DNA of 64,000 bases from Phytoactinopolyspora halotolerans (GTDB taxonomy: Bacteria > Actinomycetota > Actinomycetes > Jiangellales > Jiangellaceae), in NCBI RefSeq assembly GCF_010550675.1, contig NZ_JAAGOA010000002.1:421015-485014 (forward strand). Reading direction: 5' to 3'. Both the position numbers and the translations under genes were made by a program. Positions 27,636-36,384 of this stretch are shown here, piece by piece. A model generated the notes under the pieces. That model saw only the letters and a list, made by a program, of their open reading frames with translations, made no database searches and was not told the origin of the DNA. Position 1 is the stretch's first letter. Every line of letters begins with the position of its first letter.

Positions 27636-27893
27636 ATGCGCAAGATCAGGCGTTCCGATCGATTAATCGTCGCGACCGTGCTCGGCCTCGTCGGCACCGG
27701 CCTGGCGTCCCTTCCGGCGTCGGCGGCAACGGGCGGCTCTCTGGCCGACACCGGCTCGTCCGTCCAGTGGTGGCTGATCATCGCGATCGCTGTCCTCGTG
27801 ATCGGTGGAGGGCTGTACGCCTACTCGCGGTGGAGCAGCAAGAAGGGCAGCGGAACCGGTGCTGACAGCGGGGCGGGTACCAGCGGCGAGTAG
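27636..27893 (+). CDS. Tiny exported protein with LADTG sortase-type signal
   Basis: An 85-residue protein with a signal peptide (1 to about 30, ending LASLPASA), only about five residues, then LADTG, a hydrophobic helix (WWLIIAIAVLVIGGGLYAY) and a basic then Gly/Ser-rich tail. LAXTG is the motif used by class E sortases of high-GC actinobacteria. If sorted, almost nothing but a stub would stay on the wall, so it may instead work as a membrane protein. ATG 27636 follows GGAGG. It lies just upstream of another protein with an LPDTG signal. Confidence 0.75.
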   Translation: MRKIRRSDRLIVATVLGLVGTGLASLPASAATGGSLADTGSSVQWWLIIAIAVLVIGGGLYAYSRWSSKKGSGTGADSGAGTSGE

Positions 27894-28033
27894 AGCTCTC
27901 CGACACTGCCCGCGACCGGAGCCGGCCGGCCGTCGGGTGTTCATATGCGTCACGCGTCGGCCACATGGTGTCGGTCGGGCGTTCACCCTCCGACGGTAGG
28001 TTCGCCGCGATTATTCCGTCTTTGGAGGTTGTG

Positions 28034-30862
28034 ATGCGCCGGACCGGGCGTGTGAGGGGGCCGCTCGCGGCCGCGACAGCGATAGGAATGGCCGGGGTCG
28101 GTCTGATGTGGATCGCCCCGGCCGCTTCGGCCGACGGCGATGCTCTCGTCAGCGAGATCCATTACGCCGGCGGGGACGACGCCGATTTCGTCGAACTCGA
28201 AGGTCCGCAGGGCACGGACATCTCCGGTTGGGTCCTCGGTTCCATCACCCGGGGCGACCGCCCGCACACCGCGGACCATGTGGTCACGGTGCCGGACGGG
28301 ACGGTCATCCCGGAGTCCGGGGCGCTCGCGATCGACGTGCCGATCACGAACTCGACCACCGGTGGCTACGGGTCCAGCGTCTTCGCCGTCGACGCAGCGG
28401 GCGAGCTGATGGACTTCTGGACCATCGGATTCCGGCCGGACTCGAACGGTGGCGTCGATGGTGGCAGCACCGCCGGCGACAGCGCGCTGCTGCCGGAGGC
28501 GGTCCGTGGCGAGTCTGCGCGGCCGACCGACGTGACCGCCGCGTCGGGCAGTCAGTCGATCCAGCTCGTCGACGGTGAGTGGGTCAGCTCGAGCCCTACG
28601 AAGGGTGCCCGCAACGGCGACGACGGTCAGCCCGGTCAGCCGGGTGTGCCGGACGAAGACACCCACACCATTGCCGAGATCCAAGGTGAGGGTGCGGAGT
28701 CTGCGCTGGTCGGCCAGACGGTGACCACATCTGGTGTGGTCACCGCCGCCTATCCGGTCGGTGGCTTCGACGGCTATTACATTCAGACGGCGGGCAGCGG
28801 CGGAGACACCGACCTCACCGAACGTACGGCGTCGGACGGCATCTTCGTCTACTCCCCGCAGACGGCGGGGTCGGTCGAGGTCGGCGATCACGTGCGGGTG
28901 GCGGGTGAAGTCGAGGAGCATTTCGGTCTGACCGAGATCGTCGTCGGTGCGGAGGGTCTGGAGATCTCCGATGAGCCGGCGGCGGCGGTCAAGCCGATCG
29001 AGTTCGAACTCCCGGCCACCGATGAGGATCGTGAGCCGTTCGAGGGCATGGTGGTCAGCCCGGTCGACGGCTACGTGGTGTCGGACACGTACGCACTGGG
29101 CGGCTGGGGCACCAACGCATTCGGCTCCATCGGCCTCGGTCTCGGCGGCCCGCTCCTGCAGGAGACCGACGTCGCCCGTCCGGGCACACCGGAGTACGAC
29201 GAGGTGGTGGCCGACAACGCGGCTCGCGCCGTCACGCTGGACGACGGGCAGTCCGCGCGGACGTCGTCGGACCAGGAGGTGCCGTACCTCACGGCCGACA
29301 CCCCGGTGCGCACCGGCGTCGAACTGACCTTCGTCGACGACGTGATCTTCGACTACCGGTTCCAGTGGAACTTCCAGCCGACCCGCCCGGTCAACGGCGA
29401 CGCGTCGGACATCGTGCTCTTCGACGGAGGCGACACGCGGGATCGGAACGAGCAGCCCGCGGAGGTCGGCGGTGACGTCGGCATCGCCACCTTCAACGTG
29501 CTCAACTACTTCACCACGCTGGGCGTGGATCTCGATGGGTGCACGGCGTACACCGACCGTGACGGCAATCCGCTGACCGTCCGGGGTGGCTGCGATGCGC
29601 GCGGCGCGTGGGACCAGGAGAATCTGGACCGCCAGGAGGCGAAGATCGTCGCGGCGATCAACGCGCTCGACGCAGACGTGGTCGCGTTGCAGGAGATCGA
29701 GAACTCGGCGCGGTTCGGCAAGGACCGGGACGCCGCGCTCGCGGCGCTCGTCGACGCGCTGAACGAGGACGCGCCCGACACCTGGGCGTACGCGGAGTCG
29801 CCGGACCAGGTGCCGGCGCCGGAGGACGAGGACGTCATCCGGAACGCGTTCATCTACAAGCCTGACGCCGTGGAGCCGGCCGGTGACTCGGCCATTCTGA
29901 TCGACGACTCGGCGTTCTCCAATGCGCGCGAGCCGCTGGCTCAGCAGTTCACCGTCCGGGAGACCGGCTACTCGTTCATCGGCATCGTGAACCACTTCAA
30001 GTCCAAGGGTGGCGACTGCTCTGACGACATCCCCGAGGGCTGCCACAATGCCGACCGGGTGGCGCAGGCCGAGTCGCTGGTGGAGTTCGCCGAGGACGTG
30101 GCGACAGAGGCCGGTACGGACGACGTCTTCCTGATCGGCGACTTCAATGCCTACGGCCAGGAGGACCCGATCCACGTGTTCCGCGAGGCGGGCTACACCG
30201 ATCTGGCCACGGAGTTCGCGGCCGGCACGACGTACGTCTTCGACGGCAAGGTCGGATCCTTGGACCACGTGCTGGCCAGTTCTTCGGTGCTCGACGGCGA
30301 GCTGGTGCGCGGCGTCGACGTGTGGAACATCAACTCGGTCGAGTCGGTGCTGATGGAGTACTCGCGGTACAACTACTTCGCGAGCGAGCTGTTCGAGCCG
30401 GGCACCGTGTGGCGAGCCAGCGACCACGACCCGATCCTCGTCGGGATCGGGCCGGAGGACGGCGGCGGTGATCCCGGAGACGAGACCGGTGACGACGACG
30501 GCTCTGAAGGCGGGACCGACGGTGGTGCCGAATCCGGTGACGACGGCGGTGCTGACGACGGTTCCGATGCGGGTTCGGAGAGCGGCCTGGAGTCCGGAGG
30601 CGACGCGGGCACGGACGTGGGCGCCGAGGACGGCGGCGACAACGGCGCGGACGATGACGGTAACGGTGACGGCGGCATCGGCGATGACGGCAGCGGCCAC
30701 GACGGCGGTGGCACCGACGACGGCACCGGCGCGGACGGCGACCTGCCGGACACCGGCAGCGGGATCTCGACTGGCCTCATGATCGCCGGAATGATCGGCC
30801 TGGCAGGTGGCGCCGGCCTCTACGGGTGGTCGCGCCGGAGCGGCGCGCCGAGCCGCGCCTGA
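28034..30862 (+). CDS. Cell-wall-anchored extracellular nuclease (ExeM/NucH-like)
   Basis: A 942-residue exported protein. In order: signal peptide (1 to about 35, ending PAASA), a lamin-tail-like domain (LVSEIHYAGGDDADFVELEG), an OB-fold-like region (about 210-330, TIAEIQGEG then GFDGYYIQT), an endonuclease/exonuclease/phosphatase domain (about 480-800) with IATFNVLNYF, ALQEIEN, LIGDFNAYGQEDP and WRASDHDPILVGI, a Gly/Asp-rich acidic linker (about 805-905), then LPDTG, a hydrophobic helix and an RRSGAPSRA tail. It should degrade extracellular DNA, perhaps for nutrient scavenging or biofilm remodelling. GGAGG precedes ATG 28034. Confidence 0.9.
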   Translation: MRRTGRVRGPLAAATAIGMAGVGLMWIAPAASADGDALVSEIHYAGGDDADFVELEGPQGTDISGWVLGSITRGDRPHTADHVVTVPDGTVIPESGALAIDVPITNSTTGGYGSSVFAVDAAGELMDFWTIGFRPDSNGGVDGGSTAGDSALLPEAVRGESARPTDVTAASGSQSIQLVDGEWVSSSPTKGARNGDDGQPGQPGVPDEDTHTIAEIQGEGAESALVGQTVTTSGVVTAAYPVGGFDGYYIQTAGSGGDTDLTERTASDGIFVYSPQTAGSVEVGDHVRVAGEVEEHFGLTEIVVGAEGLEISDEPAAAVKPIEFELPATDEDREPFEGMVVSPVDGYVVSDTYALGGWGTNAFGSIGLGLGGPLLQETDVARPGTPEYDEVVADNAARAVTLDDGQSARTSSDQEVPYLTADTPVRTGVELTFVDDVIFDYRFQWNFQPTRPVNGDASDIVLFDGGDTRDRNEQPAEVGGDVGIATFNVLNYFTTLGVDLDGCTAYTDRDGNPLTVRGGCDARGAWDQENLDRQEAKIVAAINALDADVVALQEIENSARFGKDRDAALAALVDALNEDAPDTWAYAESPDQVPAPEDEDVIRNAFIYKPDAVEPAGDSAILIDDSAFSNAREPLAQQFTVRETGYSFIGIVNHFKSKGGDCSDDIPEGCHNADRVAQAESLVEFAEDVATEAGTDDVFLIGDFNAYGQEDPIHVFREAGYTDLATEFAAGTTYVFDGKVGSLDHVLASSSVLDGELVRGVDVWNINSVESVLMEYSRYNYFASELFEPGTVWRASDHDPILVGIGPEDGGGDPGDETGDDDGSEGGTDGGAESGDDGGADDGSDAGSESGLESGGDAGTDVGAEDGGDNGADDDGNGDGGIGDDGSGHDGGGTDDGTGADGDLPDTGSGISTGLMIAGMIGLAGGAGLYGWSRRSGAPSRA

Positions 30863-30886
30863 GTGGGAAGGGCCTACCGTCGCACG

Positions 30887-30934
30887 CAACGAACGACGTT
30901 GTGGTCGTGACCACGACCACAACGTCGTTCGTTG
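30887..30934. terminator. Perfect 23-base inverted repeat between convergent genes
   Basis: Arms 30887-30909 and 30912-30934 are exact reverse complements separated by AC (centre GGTCGTG-AC-CACGACC). The element lies between the nuclease and the reverse-strand permease, and would form a very stable hairpin in RNA from either direction. Confidence 0.8.
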
Positions 30935-30951
30935 GCGGCTAGGGCGTGGCG

Positions 30952-32454
30952 TCAGTCGCGGCCGAGAACGAGGTAGCTCAACCGCTCATCGGAGAGTTTC
31001 GCGTTCTCCTTGCGGCGGAGCAGATAGATGACCAGGCCGAGAACGACCCATACGGCCAGCGCGGTGAGCGATTCCTGGCTGAGTGCGGCCGGCGACGCCG
31101 GGACGAGCAGGAGCGCGAGGAAAGCGAGTCCGGTCAACACACCGAGCAGGCCGACGATCTGGGTGCGGGCGGACGTCCGCGATCGCACCGTCTCGAGCTG
31201 CTGCTGTGGTGCGTCGGGGCCGAGCACAGCGTCGGGTCTCACCGACAACCGGAGTGCGACGAGGCACGTGTAGGTGTAGGCGATGGTGACGCCTACCGCG
31301 GACATGTCCACTACCCACAGCAGCGCCTCGCGGCCGAACCACGGCGCCACCAGGCACACGCCGCACACGAACGCGATGCCGATGTACGGCGTGCGGTTGA
31401 CCGGATGTAGGCGGGCGAAGACACTCGGAATCATCTGGCCGCGGCCCATCGCGAACAGTAGGCGACTGGCGGCCAGGTAGAAGCCGTTCAGACCGGTGCA
31501 GATGCCCATCGAAACCGAGATGGCCAGCAGGGTGGTGCCCACGTCGCCGAACAGGTCCGAAACGGCGTCACCGGTGCCCCAGCGCGGGTCTTCGGCGACC
31601 AGGGCCGTCCACGACGTCGCACCGGCGGTGACCAGAATCATCGCCGCGTAGACCATGGCGGCGACCGTGATCGCTGCCACGATCAGCCGAAACGCCTTCC
31701 GCGGAGAGAAGGCGAACTCCTCGGCCGCCTGCGGGACATTGTCGAAACCCACGTATGCCCAAGGGGCGATGGCCACGATCGCGAGTATCGCCGCCCACGC
31801 ACTCTTGTCGTCCGGGAACATCGGCTGTATGTCGCCCAGTTGGCCGTCCGGATGCAGGAGGACGCCTACCAGCATGGACGCGACCCCGACGAGCATGACC
31901 ACGCAGAACACCAGCTGCAGCCGGCCGGAGAGCGTGGTGCCGCGGATGTTCAGGTATGCGAAGATCAGCAGCGCCAGGGTGGCGATCAGGACCTCGCCCA
32001 GGTAGACGTCCCAACCGGCGACCTCGTAGAGGCGGCCCTGCTCAGCGATGTCCGGCAGGACATATCGGGCCAGCAACGCCAGCGCCGAGGCGTTGAGGGC
32101 GACGATGCAGATGTAGCCGAGCGTGAGAAACCAACCGCACAGGACGGCATGGTTCCGCCCGAACGCGGACAACGCGTAGGCGAACTCGCCGCCGGAGACC
32201 GGAAAGGTGCGGATCAACGTGCCGTAGCTGACGGCGATGATGAGCATCAACGCACCGCCGATGCCGAATCCGAGGATCGCGCCGAGGGGGCCTGCGGTGG
32301 ACATCCAGTCAGTCGGCAGCACGAATGCGCCCCAGCCGACGGCTGATCCCAGCGCCACGGCCCAGATCCAGCTGGGCTTGAAGGTCTTGGACAGCTCCAT
32401 GCGCTGTGCGTCATGGGTCGGCGCGGCGTCGCCGTCACCAGTCATGTGTTCCAT
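30952..32454 (-). CDS. APC-superfamily amino-acid permease
   Basis: A 500-residue integral membrane protein with about 12 predicted helices. The first helix, WIWAVALGSAVGWGAFVLP, carries the GWG-type unwound substrate-binding segment of APC transporters, and SYGTLIRTFPVSGGEFAYAL is the conserved helix 2-3 loop. The C-terminal tail is charged. ATG 32454 follows GAGGGTG at a good distance. It is divergent from the dipeptidase, so uptake of an amino acid and peptide breakdown may be linked, but the substrate cannot be read from the sequence. Confidence 0.88.
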   Translation of the reverse strand: MEHMTGDGDAAPTHDAQRMELSKTFKPSWIWAVALGSAVGWGAFVLPTDWMSTAGPLGAILGFGIGGALMLIIAVSYGTLIRTFPVSGGEFAYALSAFGRNHAVLCGWFLTLGYICIVALNASALALLARYVLPDIAEQGRLYEVAGWDVYLGEVLIATLALLIFAYLNIRGTTLSGRLQLVFCVVMLVGVASMLVGVLLHPDGQLGDIQPMFPDDKSAWAAILAIVAIAPWAYVGFDNVPQAAEEFAFSPRKAFRLIVAAITVAAMVYAAMILVTAGATSWTALVAEDPRWGTGDAVSDLFGDVGTTLLAISVSMGICTGLNGFYLAASRLLFAMGRGQMIPSVFARLHPVNRTPYIGIAFVCGVCLVAPWFGREALLWVVDMSAVGVTIAYTYTCLVALRLSVRPDAVLGPDAPQQQLETVRSRTSARTQIVGLLGVLTGLAFLALLLVPASPAALSQESLTALAVWVVLGLVIYLLRRKENAKLSDERLSYLVLGRD

Positions 32455-32642
32455 AAGTGGACACCCTCATCCATGTGTCGATGAACGGCACTCAGAGTAC
32501 TTGCCCATGCGAGGGTGTCATCCCGCTTGTGGCGATTCCTCCCGTGATGCCGTGAGCGGCGCAGGCCCGGTACTGAGTTTGGCGGGGCAGCCGTGTCGTT
32601 ACCGATGGCGGCATCCGCCGATGCCGTGATCGGGCGGGACGC

Positions 32643-32648
32643 TAGAGT
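32643..32648 (+). promoter_or_regulatory. Candidate leaderless -10 (TAGAGT)
   Basis: TAGAGT lies seven bases before GTG 32656 with no Shine-Dalgarno sequence. Confidence 0.5.
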
Positions 32649-32655
32649 CGCGTCT

Positions 32656-33996
32656 GTGACCGATCTGCGTGACTCCGTCCAAAACGTGCTTCCCTCCGTC
32701 CGAGACGACCTCGAGCGCCTCGTCCGCATACCGAGTGTCAGCGCTGACCCGGCGTCCGCGGACGCGGTGCAGGCCAGCGCGGAAGCGGTGGCTGCGCTCG
32801 CGCGTGCCGCCGGAGCCGCGGACGCCCACATCCTCTCGGTGGAATCGGGCGCGCCGGCGGTGGTCGCCCATTGGCCCGCTCCGGACGGGGCCCCGACCGT
32901 GCTGCTCTACGCACACCACGACGTGCAGCCGACCGGCAGGCTCGCGGACTGGACGAGTCAGCCGTTCGAACCGACGGAGCGGGATGGGCGGCTCTTCGGT
33001 CGCGGCGCGGCGGACGACAAGGCCGGGGTGATGGCACACATCGCCGCGCTACGCGCGTTCGGCGGCCGGCCACCGGTGGGCGTGACCTTGTTCGTCGAGG
33101 GCGAGGAGGAGATCGGTTCGCCGACGTTCGGCCCGTTCCTGCAGACATATCGCGAGCAACTGACCGCCGACGTGATCGTGGTGGCCGACTCGGTGAACTG
33201 GAGCGTCGACACCCCGGCGCTCACCACCAGTCTGCGTGGCCTCGTCGACTGCGAGGTCGAGGTTCGGGTGCTGGAGCACGCGGTGCACTCCGGGCTGTTC
33301 GGTGGGCCGGTGATCGACGCGTTGACGGCACTGTGCCGACTGCTCGCCACTCTGCACGACACCAAGGGCGACGTGGCCGTGCCCGGGCTGGTGGCGGGCA
33401 CGGCAGCGGACCTGGACTACGCGGCGGAACGGTATCGCGACGAAGCCGACGTGCTCGACGGAGTTGAGCTGTCCGGCACCGGTTCATTGGTCGACCGGCT
33501 GTGGATGAAGCCGGCCATCTCGGTGATCGGGATCGACGCGCCCACGGTGGCCGATGCGGCGAACATCCTGATCCATCGGGCCCGGGCGAAGATCAGCATG
33601 CGGCTTGCTCCGGGGCAAGACCCGCGGGCGGCGCTGGACGCCCTCACCGAGCATCTGCGCGGCCACGCGGAGTTCGGCGCGGAGGTCACCGTCGTGGACG
33701 GTGCTCTCGGCGCACCGTGTGTGCTGGACACCAGCTCGGCGGCGTTCGAGGCGGCGGTCGCGGCGTGCACCGAGGCGTTCGGCACCGAGCCGGCGAAGAT
33801 CGGCATGGGCGGCTCGATCCCCTTCATCGCCGAGTTCGCCGAACTCTTCCCGGAGGCGACGGTGCTGGTCACCGGCGTGGAGGACCCTGACTCACGAGCG
33901 CACGGCGTGGACGAGAGCCTGCACTTGGACCAGTTCGCCAAGGTCTGTCACGCGGAGGCCCTGCTGCTCCAGCGGCTCGCCGAGCACGGCGCCTGA
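32656..33996 (+). CDS. M20-family dipeptidase
   Basis: A 446-residue cytosolic metallopeptidase. Metal and catalytic residues are visible in LLYAHHDVQPTG (His and Asp), GRGAADDKAGVMAH (bridging Asp), FVEGEEEIGSP (general-base Glu and ligand Glu), VVADSVNW (Asp) and AHGVDESLHLD (His). It should hydrolyse dipeptides, using two zinc or cobalt ions. The start is GTG 32656, where family similarity begins; the in-frame region upstream has none. The transcript appears leaderless. Confidence 0.92.
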   Translation: MTDLRDSVQNVLPSVRDDLERLVRIPSVSADPASADAVQASAEAVAALARAAGAADAHILSVESGAPAVVAHWPAPDGAPTVLLYAHHDVQPTGRLADWTSQPFEPTERDGRLFGRGAADDKAGVMAHIAALRAFGGRPPVGVTLFVEGEEEIGSPTFGPFLQTYREQLTADVIVVADSVNWSVDTPALTTSLRGLVDCEVEVRVLEHAVHSGLFGGPVIDALTALCRLLATLHDTKGDVAVPGLVAGTAADLDYAAERYRDEADVLDGVELSGTGSLVDRLWMKPAISVIGIDAPTVADAANILIHRARAKISMRLAPGQDPRAALDALTEHLRGHAEFGAEVTVVDGALGAPCVLDTSSAAFEAAVAACTEAFGTEPAKIGMGGSIPFIAEFAELFPEATVLVTGVEDPDSRAHGVDESLHLDQFAKVCHAEALLLQRLAEHGA

Positions 33997-34016
33997 TACG
34001 GCGGCCTCCGATGGCG

Positions 34017-34040
34017 GAGCGCGGTGTTCCTTGAGCGCTC
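34017..34040. terminator. Weak hairpin between convergent genes
   Basis: GAGCGC (34017-34022) pairs with GCGCTC (34035-34040) between the dipeptidase and the DUF3817 gene. Confidence 0.3.
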
Positions 34041-34362
34041 AGCCGGTGGACGCGCGTTCTGGCGCGGCCGCATCCAGACGGCCGGTGCGCTCCGCCCACA
34101 CATCGAACAGGACCGTGCAGAACGGTGGCACCGCTGCTGCGAGGGCCAGAGCTGTGGTCCCGAACCGCCACCGGAATCTGCGGAACAGGCCGACCACGAC
34201 GAGCACGTAGATGATGAACGCCACGCCGTGGATCGGGCCGAAGATCGTCACGCCGATCTCGTTGTCGGCCGGTCCGTATTTGACGATCATGCCGATGATC
34301 AGGCCGAGCCAGGTGACGGCTTCGATGATGGCGATGGAACGGAACGCGATCCGCGGGTTCAT
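34039..34362 (-). CDS. DUF3817 small membrane protein
   Basis: A 107-residue protein with three predicted hydrophobic segments (IAIIEAVTWLGLIIGMIV, GVAFIIYVLVVVGLF and TTALALAAAVPPFCTVLF). The N-terminal FRSIAIIEAVTWLGLIIGM and central GPIHGVAF are typical of DUF3817. An AAGGAAGAC precedes ATG 34362. The family is a membrane protein of unknown function, common in actinobacteria. It is divergent from the helicase. Confidence 0.85.
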   Translation of the reverse strand: MNPRIAFRSIAIIEAVTWLGLIIGMIVKYGPADNEIGVTIFGPIHGVAFIIYVLVVVGLFRRFRWRFGTTALALAAAVPPFCTVLFDVWAERTGRLDAAAPERASTG

Positions 34363-34732
34363 GTCTTCCTTGGTCCGCTTGACGGGAGGGTCTGCCGAGG
34401 ACGGCCAGGGCCCATTATCGCGGCTTCGTTGACGATACCTGGACGGAGGGTCCGGACACCGTCCGATGATCGGGTATGCTTATGGAAGCCACGGCCGGGT
34501 CCATGCGGATCCCGGCCGTTTCAGTGCCCGGGTTGTAGGCACGTCGGCATGCTGGAGACATGACGGCGCGCGGTGGACACCGGTGGTGACCTGGAGAAGG
34601 GTCACGGACCGGGTCCGTAGACGGTAATCACGTCGAGCAAAGTCGGGTACCGCGCACCCTTGGCTCATCGTGCGCCGCACCTGCGGTCGCACGCCGGGTG
34701 CGCCCGACACTCGTTGTGACCGGAGCATGCCC
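34363..34732 (+). promoter_or_regulatory. Long structured leader of the DEAD-box helicase gene
   Basis: No gene is supported in these 370 bases. TATGCT (34475-34480) is a plausible -10. Just after it, ACGGCCGGG (34491-34499) pairs with CCCGGCCGT (34511-34519), followed by TTT, resembling a terminator. Further on, GTGACC (34586-34591) pairs with GGTCAC (34600-34605), while ACGGAC (34604-34609) pairs with GTCCGT (34613-34618); the two stems share two bases and so compete. A GGAG at 34721-34724 is the ribosome site. A regulatory leader, perhaps temperature or translation responsive, is inferred. Confidence 0.5.
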
Positions 34733-36286
34733 ATGACCATCGACCAATCCAACATGCCCTCGAACGCCGGTTCGAGGCGCTCTCACTCGGATCGTCCCCG
34801 CGGCCGCGGCTTCGACGGCCCGCGCGACGGGTCCGCCGGCCGACGTGGCTGGCAGTCCGGCAAACGTCGCGACGGCCAGCGTTTCGACCGTTCGGCCGGC
34901 CGCTCGGGCCGTGGCAAGGGACCGGCGCGGGAACGGTCCGGGTTCGACCCGGCTCGCCGCGCCGCCATCGAGGCGTTCGACCCTGCCGGCTCCGCTTTCT
35001 CCGCGATGGGCGTTCCGGAGCTCGCGGTGAAGATTCTCGGCGTCGACGGCATCGTCGAGCCCACCGCCGTCCAGGCCGCCGTCATCCCGGATGCGAACAG
35101 CGGCCGGGATGTGCTGGGGCGCGCGCGGACGGGCTCGGGAAAGACGCTCGCGTTCGGGCTGCCGGTTCTCGGTCGCTTGGCCGGTGACCGGAGCCGCCCG
35201 AACCACCCGCGGGCGCTCATCGTCGTCCCCACCCGTGAGCTGGCCGGCCAGGTGACGGCCGCGCTGGAACCGCTGGCGGACGCGTTCCGGCTGAAGATGG
35301 TGACCGTCTACGGCGGCTCCCCGTACGACCGTCAGATCCGCCGCCTCGACCGCGGCGCGGACGTCGTCGTGGCCACCCCGGGGCGTCTCGACGACCTGGT
35401 CCGCCGTGGCGCGTGCCGGCTGGAGGACGTGGAGATCGTGGCTCTGGACGAGGCCGACCACCTGTGCGACCTCGGCTTCTTCCCGGTCGTGGACGACCTG
35501 CTGAGTCAGACGCCGCAGGGCGGGCAGCGGCTGCTGCTGTCGGCCACCCTGGACGGCGACGTCGACCGGCTGGTCCGTCGGCACCTGACCAACGCGGCTC
35601 GGCACGAGATCGACCCGGATGCGGGCTCGGTGACCACGATGGACCACCACGTCCTCGTCGTCGGTCCGGCCAACCGGCTGGACGTGACGACGGCGCTGCT
35701 GAAGGCGAACCCCCGCAGCATCGTGTTCACCCGCACCAAGCATGGTGCCAGCCGGCTGGCCGCGGATCTGGAGGACGCCGGTGTCCCCTCCGTCGACCTA
35801 CATGGCGATCTCTCCCAGCGGGTCCGGGAGCGCAACCTGGACCGGTTCCGGAGCGGCCGGGCACAGGTGGTCGTCGCCACCGACGTCGCGGCGCGCGGCA
35901 TCCACGTCGACGGCGTGGGCATGGTGGTCCATTACGACCCGGCCGGCGAGCCCAAGGCGTACCTGCACCGGTCCGGGCGCACCGCGCGCGCGGGCGCATC
36001 CGGCGCGGTGGTGACCATGGCCACTCCGGGTCAGGCGCGTGGGCTGGGGCAGCTGCTCCAGCGCGCCGGGGTCGAGGCCAAGAACGTCGACGCGCGTGCG
36101 GTGTCCGATGGGCCGATGACGGTGGACGTCCTGGCGCAGGCACCGGAGATGGACCTGCCGAGCCGCGATCGCGGCCGGAGCGCCGACGGGGCACGTAACC
36201 GTCGGCCGGGAACCGGCCGCGGCCGCCCGTGGCGGTCCGGTGGCTCAGCGGGAGGATCGCGCCAGGGCCGACGGACCCGCGGCTGA
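34733..36286 (+). CDS. DEAD-box RNA helicase
   Basis: A 517-residue ATP-dependent RNA helicase. An Arg/Gly/Ser-rich N-terminal extension (about 1-75) and a similar basic C-terminal tail (about 475-517) are likely RNA-binding and disordered. The core has the Q-motif region IVEPTAVQAAVIP, motif I ARTGSGKT, Ia PTRELAGQV, II LDEADHLC, III LSATLDG, and VI HRSGRTARAG. ATG 34733 was chosen for its GGAG at eight bases; ATG 34727 is two codons earlier. The long structured leader suggests post-transcriptional control, as for cold-inducible helicases. Confidence 0.93.
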   Translation: MTIDQSNMPSNAGSRRSHSDRPRGRGFDGPRDGSAGRRGWQSGKRRDGQRFDRSAGRSGRGKGPARERSGFDPARRAAIEAFDPAGSAFSAMGVPELAVKILGVDGIVEPTAVQAAVIPDANSGRDVLGRARTGSGKTLAFGLPVLGRLAGDRSRPNHPRALIVVPTRELAGQVTAALEPLADAFRLKMVTVYGGSPYDRQIRRLDRGADVVVATPGRLDDLVRRGACRLEDVEIVALDEADHLCDLGFFPVVDDLLSQTPQGGQRLLLSATLDGDVDRLVRRHLTNAARHEIDPDAGSVTTMDHHVLVVGPANRLDVTTALLKANPRSIVFTRTKHGASRLAADLEDAGVPSVDLHGDLSQRVRERNLDRFRSGRAQVVVATDVAARGIHVDGVGMVVHYDPAGEPKAYLHRSGRTARAGASGAVVTMATPGQARGLGQLLQRAGVEAKNVDARAVSDGPMTVDVLAQAPEMDLPSRDRGRSADGARNRRPGTGRGRPWRSGGSAGGSRQGRRTRG

Positions 36287-36371
36287 TCGCAACGCGTGCT
36301 CGTGCTTCGGCGGTACACCGCCTCCGGGCTCCGGGAATCGGCGTCCGACGGTGGTACGCCGCCGAAGCACG

Positions 36372-36377
36372 TACACT
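36372..36377 (+). promoter_or_regulatory. Candidate leaderless -10 of purF (TACACT)
   Basis: TACACT lies seven bases before GTG 36385; the nearer ATG at 36383 is out of frame. Confidence 0.5.
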
Positions 36378-36384
36378 GAAGTAT

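Noticed and set aside
27983..30922. A 979-codon open frame antisense to the wall-anchored nuclease
   Set aside because: It mirrors the nuclease gene, is rich in Arg, Val and His as expected for the opposite strand of high-GC coding DNA, and shows no domain.
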